From Thalassospira sp. MCCC 1A03138 (lineage in GTDB: Bacteria > Pseudomonadota > Alphaproteobacteria > Rhodospirillales > Thalassospiraceae): a stretch of 64,000 nt of DNA. The translations under genes and the position numbers were made by a program. Below are positions 53,451-62,070 of this stretch, piece by piece; position 1 is the first letter of the stretch, and every line of letters begins with the position of its first letter. The stretch spans positions 1 through 64,000 of the forward strand of contig NZ_JFJY01000014.1 in NCBI RefSeq assembly GCF_002115785.1, in the 5' to 3' direction. The notes under the pieces were generated by a model. The model saw only the letters and a program-made list of their open reading frames with translations, had not been told where the DNA came from and searched no databases.

Positions 53451-54266
53451 TCAGTTGCTGTTGGATTTGGGCAGGTGAAGGGCGACCCATTCGGAAAGTT
53501 GTCCGTTGCTTTCCAGTTCCGTGATCAAGTCGTTGATCCGGGCGATGTGCGGAACGCACGGGCTGTTGCGCGAAAACATGAATTGAACTTCGTTCACGGC
53601 CAGCGGTGGTTCAATGGCAATCACCTGTTGCTCGATACCATCAAGCGAGATATTGGCCATGCCGTCATATCGCCCGAGCAACACATAATCGACCCGCCCG
53701 TTCATCAGGATATCGAATATGCGGTTGCCGGTTGGTGAATAAATCATGTCGAGCCTATCAATGGCATACCGGTCAATGAAATCGCCGTAGCTCCCGCCTT
53801 GGGGGCGGGCACCGCTGTGACCGATCAGGCTTTCGATATTTTGCACGGAAAATTGTCGGTCAATATGCTGAAAGACCATGACATCATCGAATGCATACGG
53901 AAGGGAATAAATGAAAGTCATCGCGCGTTCGGCCGTGTAATAGGCACCTGCCATCACATCAATTTCACCGGCTTCTAGCATCTGGATCGATCGGTTCCAC
54001 GGGATTTCAAAATGCACTTTCAGGCTGATATTGTTCTCTTGCGTGTATCGACGCAGGATATCAATCGAAATGCCTTGTGCATGGCCATTGCTGTCGAAGT
54101 AAGAAATCGGTTCCCATCCTGCCGCACCGCCAACGACAATCTGTTTGCAGGTATCAGATGCGGCATGGGCATGATTGGTGCTTGCGGACAGGACCATGCA
54201 CATCAGAACAAGCATAGGCATGATGCCAAATTGGATCGCGTACATGAATACGCGTTGAAAATGCAT
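53451..54266 (-). CDS. Family 3 solute-binding protein, polar amino acid type
   Basis: A 271-residue periplasmic protein with an N-terminal hydrophobic signal (MPMLVLMCMVLSASTNHAHAA). The SBP_bac_3 fold is visible in WEPISYFDSNGHAQGISIDILRRYTQ, the conserved MLEAGEIDVMAGAYYTAERA, and LMNGRVDYVLLGRYDG. No permease or ATPase gene accompanies it, so it may be an orphan or a sensor input. It lies opposite to the pyrimidine genes and may be unrelated to them. Confidence 0.8.
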   Translation of the reverse strand: MHFQRVFMYAIQFGIMPMLVLMCMVLSASTNHAHAASDTCKQIVVGGAAGWEPISYFDSNGHAQGISIDILRRYTQENNISLKVHFEIPWNRSIQMLEAGEIDVMAGAYYTAERAMTFIYSLPYAFDDVMVFQHIDRQFSVQNIESLIGHSGARPQGGSYGDFIDRYAIDRLDMIYSPTGNRIFDILMNGRVDYVLLGRYDGMANISLDGIEQQVIAIEPPLAVNEVQFMFSRNSPCVPHIARINDLITELESNGQLSEWVALHLPKSNSN

Positions 54267-54385
54267 GCTGGCCCCCGTTGAAAATAGATCAGTGTTTGTC
54301 GATTTCAGATTTGGGGGATGGGGATATTTTTCAACTATTCGTTAGTGTGGGGTTGGGGTAGGCAGCTTTGTTGCGGTGGTTGCCT

Positions 54386-55027
54386 TTAAGACAGCCCAAC
54401 GCCTTTCAGGATGATGCGCACGACATTTTCCTTGGCCTCGGCGAATTGGGTATCCGATAGCGGTTGATCGTTGTTGAAGATTTCGATCTGACGGGCAAAG
54501 TCGGCGTAATGCTGGGTTGTGGCAAAGATCATATACATTAGCGAGTATGGTTCGACCTGGTCCATCTTGCCTTCTGTGATCCAGCGATTGATTACCACCA
54601 CGCGGCTATCAAGCCAGTTTTTGACTGTGGTTGAAATGTAGTCGGACGAGAACTTTGCGCCACGGATGATTTCGTGCGCCCAGACGCGCGAACCGTGCGG
54701 GCGGGCACGCGACAGATCCATCTTGGCTTCGATATAGCCGCGCAGAATTTCGGCCGGGTCGGAACTGTTTTCAAATGTCATTGCCGCTTCAAGCCAATGA
54801 TCGCAAATGTCTTCCATAATCCGGCGATAAAGGGCTTCTTTGGTGCTGAAATAGTAATGCACATTGGCCTTGGGCACCTTGGCAATTTCGGCAATCCGCG
54901 CGGTGGTTGCGCCCTTGAAGCCGTAATCGGCAAAAACCAGCTCGGCAGCGGCAAGAATTTGCTCTTCGTTTTCCTGACGAATGGCGGCTTTATGTGCGCC
55001 GTTTTGCCCGGATTTGACTGCACTCAT
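54386..55027 (-). CDS. rutR: TetR-family pyrimidine regulator RutR
   Basis: A 213-residue regulator. The N-terminal helix-turn-helix spans ADYGFKGATTARIAEIAKVPKANVHYYFSTKEALYRRIM. The C-terminal part follows RutR/YcdC (AEILRGYIEAKMDLSRARPHGSRVWAHEIIRGA and YSLMYMIFATTQHYADFA). RutR binds uracil or thymine and is thereby released from DNA. The ATG at 55027 has GGGGAAC upstream; an in-frame ATG at 55051 is a less likely start. RutR-like boxes precede this gene and preT, fitting autoregulation. Confidence 0.9.
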   Translation of the reverse strand: MSAVKSGQNGAHKAAIRQENEEQILAAAELVFADYGFKGATTARIAEIAKVPKANVHYYFSTKEALYRRIMEDICDHWLEAAMTFENSSDPAEILRGYIEAKMDLSRARPHGSRVWAHEIIRGAKFSSDYISTTVKNWLDSRVVVINRWITEGKMDQVEPYSLMYMIFATTQHYADFARQIEIFNNDQPLSDTQFAEAKENVVRIILKGVGLS

Positions 55028-55056
55028 CGACGTTCCCCGAAATTGCGTCATTTATC

Positions 55057-55072
55057 TTGACCGTTTGGTCAG
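55057..55072. promoter_or_regulatory. RutR-like operator upstream of rutR
   Basis: TTGACCGTTTGGTCAG matches the RutR consensus TTGACCA-N2-TGGTCAA at 12 of 14 positions. It lies 30 bp before the rutR start and on the other side faces the aminotransferase gene. Confidence 0.8.
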
Positions 55073-55450
55073 GTTAAAATAATCTCTACTTTAGATACTA
55101 AAAAGCAAGCTTAAAATACGCGCCGAACCAACCGGGTATGTCCAAAATTTTGAACAACACCGGTGAAAGATAAAGAGAAATTCGGTGCCGTAAACAAAAA
55201 TCAGGGTCGCTGAAATGGCATTTGGCAGTCGAAAATTCGAAACCAGTTCCCGGTGACTTTAAAGCGCTAGTGCATGGGAGATTCCCGTGCTAACGATTTT
55301 TCTGCACCCTTATTCAGGTGTAGTCCAAACTGCCCTATGTGCGACATATCGCTCAGTCGGGGCGGTCTGACTATTTAATAAAGTCGGACATTGATTTGGC
55401 CCGCCAAAACGATGTCAGGGAAGCACAAGAAAGGTACGGGAGACCTTTTT
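55073..55450. other. 378-bp gene-free region between rutR and the aminotransferase gene
   Basis: No gene is supported. It is AT-rich near rutR. A hairpin GCATGGGA-GAT-TCCCGTGC (55272-55290, one G-T pair) is followed within a few bases by TTTTT, which resembles a terminator or attenuator in the aminotransferase leader. GTCTGACT and AGTCGGAC near 55355-55390 give a weak inverted repeat. Confidence 0.4.
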
Positions 55451-56782
55451 ATGACAGCCACCACGAAAATCAGCCGGCCGAACGATCTTTCGGCATTCTG
55501 GATGCCGTTTACGGCGAACCGCCAGTTCAAGCAGGCCCCCCGCATGCTTGTCAGCGCGGAAGGTATGTATTACCAGACCGATGACAACCGCCAGATTCTG
55601 GACGGTACTGCCGGGCTTTGGTGCTGCAACGCCGGTCACAAGCGTCCCAGGATCGTCGAGGCGGTCAAGGCACAGATGGACGAACTGGATTATGCCCCGG
55701 CATTCCAGATGGGCCATCCCAAGGCGTTCGAGCTTGCCAGCCGTCTGGCGCAGCTTATGCCGGGCGATCTGAACCATGTTTTTTATACCAATTCCGGTTC
55801 TGAATCGGTTGAGACCGCGCTTAAAATCGCGATTGCCTATCACCGGGCACGCGGGGACGGGCAGCGGACCCGTTTGATCGGTCGTGAACGTGGCTATCAC
55901 GGTGTCAATTTCGGCGGTATTTCGGTTGGTGGTATTTCGGGCAACCGCAAGACCTTTGGCCAGATGCTGGGTGGGGTTGACCATATCCGTCACACCTATC
56001 TGCCTGACGAAAACGGCGTTACCCGCGGCCAGCCGGAACATGGTGCGTTTCTGGCCGATGATCTGGAACGTATTTGCGCGCTTCATGATCCGTCGACCAT
56101 AGCGGCCGTTATTGTCGAGCCGGTTGCAGGGTCGACCGGTGTTCTGATCCCGCCAAAGGGCTATCTGGAACGACTGCGCGAGATATGCACCAAGCATGGC
56201 ATTCTTCTGATCTTTGATGAAGTCATTACCGGTTTTGGTCGCCTTGGCGCCCCGTTTGCGGTGGATTATTTCGGTGTTCAGCCAGATCTGGTGACGACTG
56301 CAAAGGGGCTTACCAACGGCACGATCCCCATGGGGGCGGTTTTCGCCACTGACGACATCCATGACACGTTCATGACCGGTCCGGAAAACATGATCGAGCT
56401 GTTCCATGGTTATACCTATTCGGGCAACCCGGTTGCCTGTGCGGCGGGCCTCGCGACGCTTGAGACCTATGAGGAAGAAGGCCTTTACACCAAGGGGCAG
56501 GAACTTGGCCAATATTGGGAAGATGCGGTTCACAGCCTGATTGATCTGCCGAAGGTCAAGGATATCCGCAACCTTGGTCTGATCGGTGCGATCGAACTTG
56601 AAAGCATCGAAGGCTTCCCGACCAAGCGGGCCTTTAGTGCATTCCTCAAGGCGTTCGAGAAGGGCATCCTGATCCGCACCACGGGCGATATCATTGCGCT
56701 TTCACCGCCGCTGATCATTGAAAAATCTCATATCGATCAGCTGTTTGGCACGCTGCGCGAAGTGTTGAAGGAAATTGACTAA
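55451..56782 (+). CDS. Beta-alanine (omega-amino acid):pyruvate aminotransferase
   Basis: A 443-residue class III PLP aminotransferase. The PLP Lys285 is in TTAKGLTNG, the Asp in LLIFDEVITGFGR, and the cofactor phosphate loop in YTNSGSESVETALK. AFWMPFTANRQFKQAPRM at the start and YSGNPVACAAG are typical of beta-alanine:pyruvate aminotransferases. It turns beta-alanine, the end product of uracil breakdown, into malonate semialdehyde. The ATG at 55451 has GGGAG upstream and begins the family's usual N-terminus. Confidence 0.92.
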   Translation: MTATTKISRPNDLSAFWMPFTANRQFKQAPRMLVSAEGMYYQTDDNRQILDGTAGLWCCNAGHKRPRIVEAVKAQMDELDYAPAFQMGHPKAFELASRLAQLMPGDLNHVFYTNSGSESVETALKIAIAYHRARGDGQRTRLIGRERGYHGVNFGGISVGGISGNRKTFGQMLGGVDHIRHTYLPDENGVTRGQPEHGAFLADDLERICALHDPSTIAAVIVEPVAGSTGVLIPPKGYLERLREICTKHGILLIFDEVITGFGRLGAPFAVDYFGVQPDLVTTAKGLTNGTIPMGAVFATDDIHDTFMTGPENMIELFHGYTYSGNPVACAAGLATLETYEEEGLYTKGQELGQYWEDAVHSLIDLPKVKDIRNLGLIGAIELESIEGFPTKRAFSAFLKAFEKGILIRTTGDIIALSPPLIIEKSHIDQLFGTLREVLKEID

Positions 56783-56961
56783 GAACTGATTTCAACCCTG
56801 TCCCATTGCGGGCAGGGTGGGCGAAAGCCCGAAGGAGACGTTACGTTTCACGATTTTCCGGTTTGCGTCCCATCATGGGAATTGGGGGCGCAGACCGCAC
56901 CAAGCCACAAGATCGGCAAAAGCCGACACATGGCATATATCAGATCAAGGAGGTATCTCGG

Positions 56962-57828
56962 ATGTCTATGCTGAGAGGCGGACTGATTCAGATGAGCCTT
57001 AAAGGTTCAACCGAACAGTCGCCAGACGAAATTCGTCAAGCCATGATCGACGCGCATCTGCCCTATATCGAAGAGGCAGGGCGGCAGGGCGTGCAGGTTT
57101 TGTGTTTTCAGGAAGTTTTCACACAACCCTATTTCTGCCCCAGCCAGGACAGGAAATGGTATGACGCGGCCGAAGAAATCCCGAACGGCCCGACCACGCA
57201 GTTGATGTGCGAACTGGCCAAGAAACACAAGATGGTCATCGTCGTTCCGATCTACGAGCAGGAAATTACCGGTGTGTATTACAACGCCGCCGCCGTGATT
57301 GATGCCGACGGGACCTATCTTGGCAAATATCGCAAAACCCATATCCCGCAGGTTGCCGGTTTCTGGGAGAAGTTTTTCTTCAAGCCCGGCGTTTCGGACT
57401 GGCCGGTGTTTGATACCCAATATTGCAAGCTTGGCGTTTATATCTGCTATGACCGACACTTTCCGGAAGGCTGGCGTGCGCTGGCGTTAAATGGGGCGGA
57501 ATATATCGTCAATCCGTCGGCAACGGTGGCCGGGCTTTCTGAACATCTGTGGAAGCTGGAACAACCCGCATCGGCAGTTGCCAACGGATGTTATATCGGG
57601 GCGATCAACCGGGTTGGCCGGGAAATGCCGTGGAACATTGGCGAGTTTTACGGCCAGAGCTATTTTGTCAATCCGCGTGGCGTGATTGAAAAGGAAGCAT
57701 CGCGCGATCAGGACGAACTGATCGTGCATGACATGGATATGTCCATGGTACGTGAAGTGCGGAACACATGGCAGTTTTTCCGCGATCGTCGGCCTTCGAC
57801 CTATACCCGCCTGACCGACGGCAACTGA
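56962..57828 (+). CDS. Nitrilase-superfamily beta-ureidopropionase
   Basis: A 288-residue carbon-nitrogen hydrolase. The triad is Glu51 (CFQEVF), Lys125 (KYRKTHIP) and Cys162 (ICYDRHFPEGWR), with a supporting Glu136. CFQEVFTQPYFC and NPSATVAGLSEHLWKLEQPASAVANGCYIG follow the beta-ureidopropionase branch. It releases beta-alanine, CO2 and ammonia from N-carbamoyl-beta-alanine. The ATG at 56962 (or 56968) follows AAGGAGG; the open frame continues upstream to 56806 without family similarity. The 179-bp gap before it holds two small hairpins, including GGGC-GAAA-GCCC (56819-56830). Confidence 0.92.
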   Translation: MSMLRGGLIQMSLKGSTEQSPDEIRQAMIDAHLPYIEEAGRQGVQVLCFQEVFTQPYFCPSQDRKWYDAAEEIPNGPTTQLMCELAKKHKMVIVVPIYEQEITGVYYNAAAVIDADGTYLGKYRKTHIPQVAGFWEKFFFKPGVSDWPVFDTQYCKLGVYICYDRHFPEGWRALALNGAEYIVNPSATVAGLSEHLWKLEQPASAVANGCYIGAINRVGREMPWNIGEFYGQSYFVNPRGVIEKEASRDQDELIVHDMDMSMVREVRNTWQFFRDRRPSTYTRLTDGN

Positions 57829-57833
57829 GATTT

Positions 57834-57869
57834 AACGGCGAACGGAGTACGTGTCCCGCTCGCCGTTTT
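57834..57869 (+). terminator. Probable terminator after the beta-ureidopropionase gene
   Basis: AACGGCGA (57834-57841) pairs with TCGCCGTT (57860-57867), with a partly paired 18-nt interior and a following TT. It may only reduce transcription into the ABC genes. Confidence 0.6.
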
Positions 57870-57976
57870 GCTTTGACCGACATTTTATATTCCGGCGCCA
57901 AATGACCGGACAAAAGACAAGTCGGCAAGGTTCAGGGCAACGACCCTGAGGGAGGCTTTAGAGAGACATTCGATCA

Positions 57977-57987
57977 GGGGATACCCC
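57977..57987 (+). promoter_or_regulatory. Mini-hairpin covering the RBS of the ABC operon
   Basis: GGGG-ATA-CCCC ends directly before the ATG at 57988, so the Shine-Dalgarno sequence AGGGG is inside the stem. A second hairpin, TCAGGG/CCCTGA, lies at 57932-57949. This may limit translation of the first ABC gene. Confidence 0.35.
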
Positions 57988-58815
57988 ATGACGTTAAAAG
58001 CAGTCGTCAATAATGTGGCGCAAATGCCCGCATCCGCCGACGCAGTTGTTGATATTCAAAAACTGTCGTTGACCTTTCAAACCGCTGACGGGCCGGTCTA
58101 TGCCCTGTCTGATGTTGATCTGAAAATCGAACGCGGCGAGTTCGTTTCCTTTATCGGCCCGTCGGGCTGTGGCAAGACCACGCTGTTACGCGTGATTGCG
58201 GATCTGGAAAAGGCCACGGGTGGCGATATTTCGATCAATGGCGTTTCCCCGCAGGAAGCGCGTGAAAATCGTGCTTATGGCTATGTGTTTCAGGCACCGG
58301 CATTGCTGCCGTGGCGTTCGATTGAACGCAACGTGACCCTGCCGCTGGAAATTATGGAAATTTCCCGTGAAGAACGCATCAAGCGGGGGCACGAGGCACT
58401 TAAACTTGTCGAACTGAACGGGTTTGAAAAGAAATTCCCGTGGCAACTTTCGGGCGGGATGCAGCAACGTGCATCAATTGCGCGTGCGCTGAGCTTCGAT
58501 GCCGATCTGCTTCTGATGGATGAGCCGTTCGGGGCGCTGGATGAAATTGTTCGTGATCATCTGAACGAACAGCTTTTGAAATTGTGGGCGCGGACCAACA
58601 AGACGGTCGCGTTTGTGACCCATTCGATCCCCGAGGCGGTTTACCTGTCGACCAAGATCGTTGTGATGTCGCCAAGGCCAGGCCGGATCATTGATGTGAT
58701 CAAAACCGATTTTCCGAAGGATCGCGGCCTCGATATCCGCGAAACCCCGGAATTCCTGGAAGTAGCCCATCGTGTGCGTGAAGGGCTGCGGGCAGGGCAC
58801 AGCTATGACGAGTAA
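57988..58815 (+). CDS. NitT/TauT-type ABC transporter ATP-binding protein, probable pyrimidine uptake
   Basis: A 275-residue ATPase with Walker A GPSGCGKTT, Q-loop YVFQAP, signature LSGGMQQRAS, Walker B LLLMDEPFGALDE and H-loop VTHSIPEAV. The LPWRSIERNVTLPLE stretch is typical of the SsuB/TauB group. Its place between pyrimidine catabolic genes suggests uptake of uracil, thymine, dihydropyrimidines or hydantoins; this is inference. The next start lies inside its 3' end. Confidence 0.9.
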   Translation: MTLKAVVNNVAQMPASADAVVDIQKLSLTFQTADGPVYALSDVDLKIERGEFVSFIGPSGCGKTTLLRVIADLEKATGGDISINGVSPQEARENRAYGYVFQAPALLPWRSIERNVTLPLEIMEISREERIKRGHEALKLVELNGFEKKFPWQLSGGMQQRASIARALSFDADLLLMDEPFGALDEIVRDHLNEQLLKLWARTNKTVAFVTHSIPEAVYLSTKIVVMSPRPGRIIDVIKTDFPKDRGLDIRETPEFLEVAHRVREGLRAGHSYDE

Positions 58816-59734
58816 TGCCGCAACGATGAATGGTGCAATCGGCGATGCGTCGCTTTGGTCGCGCCTGATGTCCGGGCAGGCTGGCCCGGTGACGGTGGTT
58901 CTGATTGCGCTGTTTGTCATCTGGTATGTAGGGGCGGTGTTCATGAACGCGCCGACCCAGATTGATCGCTATAACCGCGCCGGCGAAACCTGGACAACGA
59001 CGCGCTTGATCGAAGATACGCTGGCACAGGAACGGCCGATCCTTCCTGCCCCCCATCAGGTCGCGCAGGAAATGTATAAAACCATTTTTGCGACTTCGAT
59101 CACGTCCAAACGGTCGCTGGTTTACCACACATGGGTGACGCTTTCATCGACCCTGCTGGGATTTGTGATCGGTACAGCACTTGGCATTTTTCTGGCGGTC
59201 GGGATCGTTCATGTGGTGACACTTGAAAAAAGCCTGATGCCGTGGGTGATTTCATCCCAGACCATTCCGATTCTTGCCATTGCCCCTATGATCGTCGTTG
59301 TGCTCGGCGCGATTGGACTTAAGGGACTGATGCCAAAGGCAATCATTTCGACCTATCTGTGTTTCTTCCCGGTGACGATCAGCATGGTCAAGGGCATGCG
59401 TTCGCCGCAGGTGATCCAGCTTGATCTGATGCGGACCTACAATGCATCGAAATGGCAGACTTTCTGGTCGCTTCGCCTGCCATCGGCGATGCCTTACCTG
59501 TTTGCCAGTCTGAAGGTTGCGATTGCGATCAGTCTGGTGGGGGCAATTGTCGGTGAATTGCCGACGGGGGCGCAGGCTGGGTTGGGCGCGCGTCTTCTGG
59601 CCGGGTCGTATTACGGGCAAACCATCCAGATCTGGTCGGCATTGCTGACCGCGGCCCTTGTTGCCGCGATCATGGTGGTGATGGTTGGATGGTGTGAACG
59701 TCGTGTACTTGCCAGAATGGGAGTACGCGGATGA
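58805..59734 (+). CDS. NitT/TauT-type ABC transporter permease, first
   Basis: A 309-residue inner-membrane protein of the SsuC/TauC type. The EAA-like loop is in LDLMRTYNASKWQTFWSLRLPSAMPYLFASLKVAIAISLVGAIVGELPTG. A hydrophobic N-terminal helix is followed by a roughly 60-residue polar stretch. The ATG at 58805 overlaps the ATPase stop by 11 bp. It pairs with a second permease to form a heterodimeric channel. Confidence 0.9.
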   Translation: MTSNAATMNGAIGDASLWSRLMSGQAGPVTVVLIALFVIWYVGAVFMNAPTQIDRYNRAGETWTTTRLIEDTLAQERPILPAPHQVAQEMYKTIFATSITSKRSLVYHTWVTLSSTLLGFVIGTALGIFLAVGIVHVVTLEKSLMPWVISSQTIPILAIAPMIVVVLGAIGLKGLMPKAIISTYLCFFPVTISMVKGMRSPQVIQLDLMRTYNASKWQTFWSLRLPSAMPYLFASLKVAIAISLVGAIVGELPTGAQAGLGARLLAGSYYGQTIQIWSALLTAALVAAIMVVMVGWCERRVLARMGVRG

Positions 59735-60888
59735 CCACTATCAAACTTGATAAATTCTGTCTGGTTGCAGCAATCGCGGCTTTGCTGGCTTTGATCTTTC
59801 CGCTGAGCGGGGTTGATCCGGAAAGCGGCAAACAGATCGCCTTTGTTAGCGACATTTCCGGTATTGCGGTGGCGATGGCACTATGCGTGATTGCCGGTGC
59901 TGCATTTACGTGGCTTGGTGTGGGGCACATTCAGTATGCGGCGATCATACTTGTGGTGGCGGTGTTTGGTTGCTGGCAGGCGATAGCAGCGCTTTATGAT
60001 TATGGTATTGCCGGTCATGCTGGAACCGGGTTCTGGTTGTTTATCCTATCGCTTTGGGCGTTTGTCTGGCGGGGGATTGATGTGGTTGCGCGTTATCGCA
60101 GCCTTGAAATGGCGAAACAGCAATCAGCCAATATTCTGGTGCCGATCGCGTTTGGCGTCTGGTTGCTGTTCCTTTGGGAAGTGATCGTGGCTGGTTTTGG
60201 AGTGCCGCAGGTTTTGCTGCCTGCGCCAAGTGCCATTGGGCTTCGTTTCATCAGTTCGACCGACATTCTGGCTGCCGATTTCCAACAGACCTTCATCAAG
60301 GCCGTTATCAGCGGTTATGTGATTGGCTGCGGCAGTGCCTTTATCGTTGCGATTGCGGTGGATCGGGTGCCGTTCCTGAAACGGGGGCTTCTGCCGCTGG
60401 GCAATATGGTGTCTGCCCTGCCGATCATCGGTGTGGCGCCGATCATGGTGATGTGGTTCGGGTTTGACTGGCAGTCGAAGGCGGCGGTGATTGTGATCAT
60501 GACCTTCTTCCCGATGCTGGTAAATACCGTGACCGGGTTGAATGCTGCAGGCGCGCTTGAGAAGGACCTGATGGCAACTTATGCGTCGGGTTACTGGTCT
60601 ACCCTGTTCCGGTTACGGTTGCCGGCTGCAATGCCGTTTGTCTTTAACGCACTTAAAATCAACTCCACGCTGGCACTGATTGGTGCCATCGTTGCCGAAT
60701 TTTTCGGTACCCCGATCGTTGGCATGGGTTTCCGTATCTCGACCGAAGTCGGGCGGATGAATGTCGATATGGTCTGGGCGGAAATTGCATTGGCGGCCCT
60801 GGCGGGGACCGCCTTTTACGGAGCTGTGGCCTACGTCGAAAGAAAGGCGACGTCATGGCATCCGTCATTTCGGGTACGTCGCCATTAA
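59731..60888 (+). CDS. NitT/TauT-type ABC transporter permease, second
   Basis: A 385-residue permease. The first about 130 residues form four extra hydrophobic helices not needed in the usual family. The conserved permease core then follows, with EAA loop KDLMATYASGYWSTLFRLRLPAAMPFVFNALKINSTLALIGAIVAEFFGTP. It starts in an ATGA overlap with the first permease. Confidence 0.9.
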   Translation: MTTIKLDKFCLVAAIAALLALIFPLSGVDPESGKQIAFVSDISGIAVAMALCVIAGAAFTWLGVGHIQYAAIILVVAVFGCWQAIAALYDYGIAGHAGTGFWLFILSLWAFVWRGIDVVARYRSLEMAKQQSANILVPIAFGVWLLFLWEVIVAGFGVPQVLLPAPSAIGLRFISSTDILAADFQQTFIKAVISGYVIGCGSAFIVAIAVDRVPFLKRGLLPLGNMVSALPIIGVAPIMVMWFGFDWQSKAAVIVIMTFFPMLVNTVTGLNAAGALEKDLMATYASGYWSTLFRLRLPAAMPFVFNALKINSTLALIGAIVAEFFGTPIVGMGFRISTEVGRMNVDMVWAEIALAALAGTAFYGAVAYVERKATSWHPSFRVRRH

Positions 60889-60947
60889 AGGCATCAAAAG
60901 ACGGCCCGTCGGGAGGACTTGACAATAACCTGAGGAGACATCGACGA

Positions 60948-61934
60948 ATGAAGAAAGTATTTGCGACTGCGTTAGGGTTAAGTGTCGGTTTGACATCGCT
61001 CTCGGCGATGGCGGCGGACGAAGTCACCCTGCAGCTTAAATGGGTAACCCAGGCACAGTTCGCCGGTTACTATGTGGCGCAGGACAAAGGGTTCTATGAA
61101 GAAGCCGGTCTTGACGTCACGATCAATCCGGGCGGTCCGGACATTGCCCCGCCACAGGTTATTGCCGGTGGTGGTGCCGATGTGATTGTCGACTGGATGC
61201 CATCCGCACTGGCATCGCGAGAAAAGGGTGTTGCGTTGGTAAACATTGCGCAGCCCTTTGCCAAGTCGGGCATGATGCTGACCTGCCTTAAGGAAACCGG
61301 TGTTGAAAGCCCGGATGATTTCCCGGGCCGCACGCTTGGTGTCTGGTTCTTTGGCAACGAATATCCTTTCCTGAGCTGGATGTCGAAGCTTGGTATTCCG
61401 ACCGATGGCGGGGAAAAAGGCGTTACGGTTCTTAAGCAGGGCTTCAACGTTGATCCGCTGCTGCAAAAGCAGGCCGATTGCATTTCGACCATGACCTATA
61501 ACGAATACTGGCAGGTTATCGATGCCGGTATCACTGAAGATCAGCTTAAGGTCTTCAAATACGAAGATCAGGGTGTCGCGACCCTTGAAGACGGCCTTTA
61601 TGTTCTTGAAGACAATCTGAAGGACGAGGCTTTCGTAGACAAGATGGGGCGCTTTGTTGCTGCGAGCATGAAGGGCTGGCAGTGGGCGAAGGAAAATCCG
61701 GAAGACGCGGCGATGATCGTTCTGGATAACGATGCAACCGGTGCCCAGACCGAAAAACATCAGATCCGCATGATGCAGGAAATCGCCAAGCTGCTGGATG
61801 ACGACGGAAAGCTTGACGAAGCGGCCTATCAGCGCACCGTGGATAGCCTTCTGTCGGGCGGTTCCGATCCGGTTATCACCAAAGAGCCGGAAGGCGCATG
61901 GACCCACGCCGTTACCGACAAGGCGTCGATGTAA
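60948..61934 (+). CDS. NMT1/THI5-like ABC transporter substrate-binding protein
   Basis: A 328-residue periplasmic protein with a signal peptide ending near residue 23 (LSAMAADEV). It shows the NMT1 pattern QLKWVTQAQFAGYYVAQDKGFYEEAGLDVTINPGG and ANEYPF-like core GNEYPFLSWM. Eukaryotic and bacterial relatives bind thiamin pyrimidine precursors, so a pyrimidine-type ligand fits. The gene context favours catabolic pyrimidines over thiamin. RBS GAGGAG precedes the ATG at 60948. Confidence 0.88.
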   Translation: MKKVFATALGLSVGLTSLSAMAADEVTLQLKWVTQAQFAGYYVAQDKGFYEEAGLDVTINPGGPDIAPPQVIAGGGADVIVDWMPSALASREKGVALVNIAQPFAKSGMMLTCLKETGVESPDDFPGRTLGVWFFGNEYPFLSWMSKLGIPTDGGEKGVTVLKQGFNVDPLLQKQADCISTMTYNEYWQVIDAGITEDQLKVFKYEDQGVATLEDGLYVLEDNLKDEAFVDKMGRFVAASMKGWQWAKENPEDAAMIVLDNDATGAQTEKHQIRMMQEIAKLLDDDGKLDEAAYQRTVDSLLSGGSDPVITKEPEGAWTHAVTDKASM

Positions 61935-61943
61935 CGATCCGAT

Positions 61944-61974
61944 CCCCCGGCAGGTGCAACAAACCTGCCGGGGG
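61944..61974 (+). other. Strong 12-bp hairpin after the binding-protein gene
   Basis: CCCCCGGCAGGT (61944-61955) pairs perfectly with 61963-61974 around a 7-nt loop. No T-run follows. It probably protects the abundant binding-protein mRNA from 3' decay or reduces read-through to the dihydropyrimidinase gene. Confidence 0.65.
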
Positions 61975-62070
61975 ACAAACCATCTGACGAAACTGAAATC
62001 GGGCAGGGATGCCGGGGCTTTCCCGCAACTTTCCGGACCCTACGACAGACTGACAGACAAGGAGCCACCC

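Noticed and set aside
55415..56533. A 372-codon open frame opposite the aminotransferase gene
   Set aside because: Shadow frame; the plus strand carries the PLP lysine and all family motifs.
60948..61934. Thiamin-precursor (HMP) importer ThiXYZ as an identity for the NMT1-type ABC system
   Set aside because: No thiamin genes are nearby and I see no thiamin riboswitch pattern upstream; the operon sits within pyrimidine catabolic genes. Still possible, but second choice.
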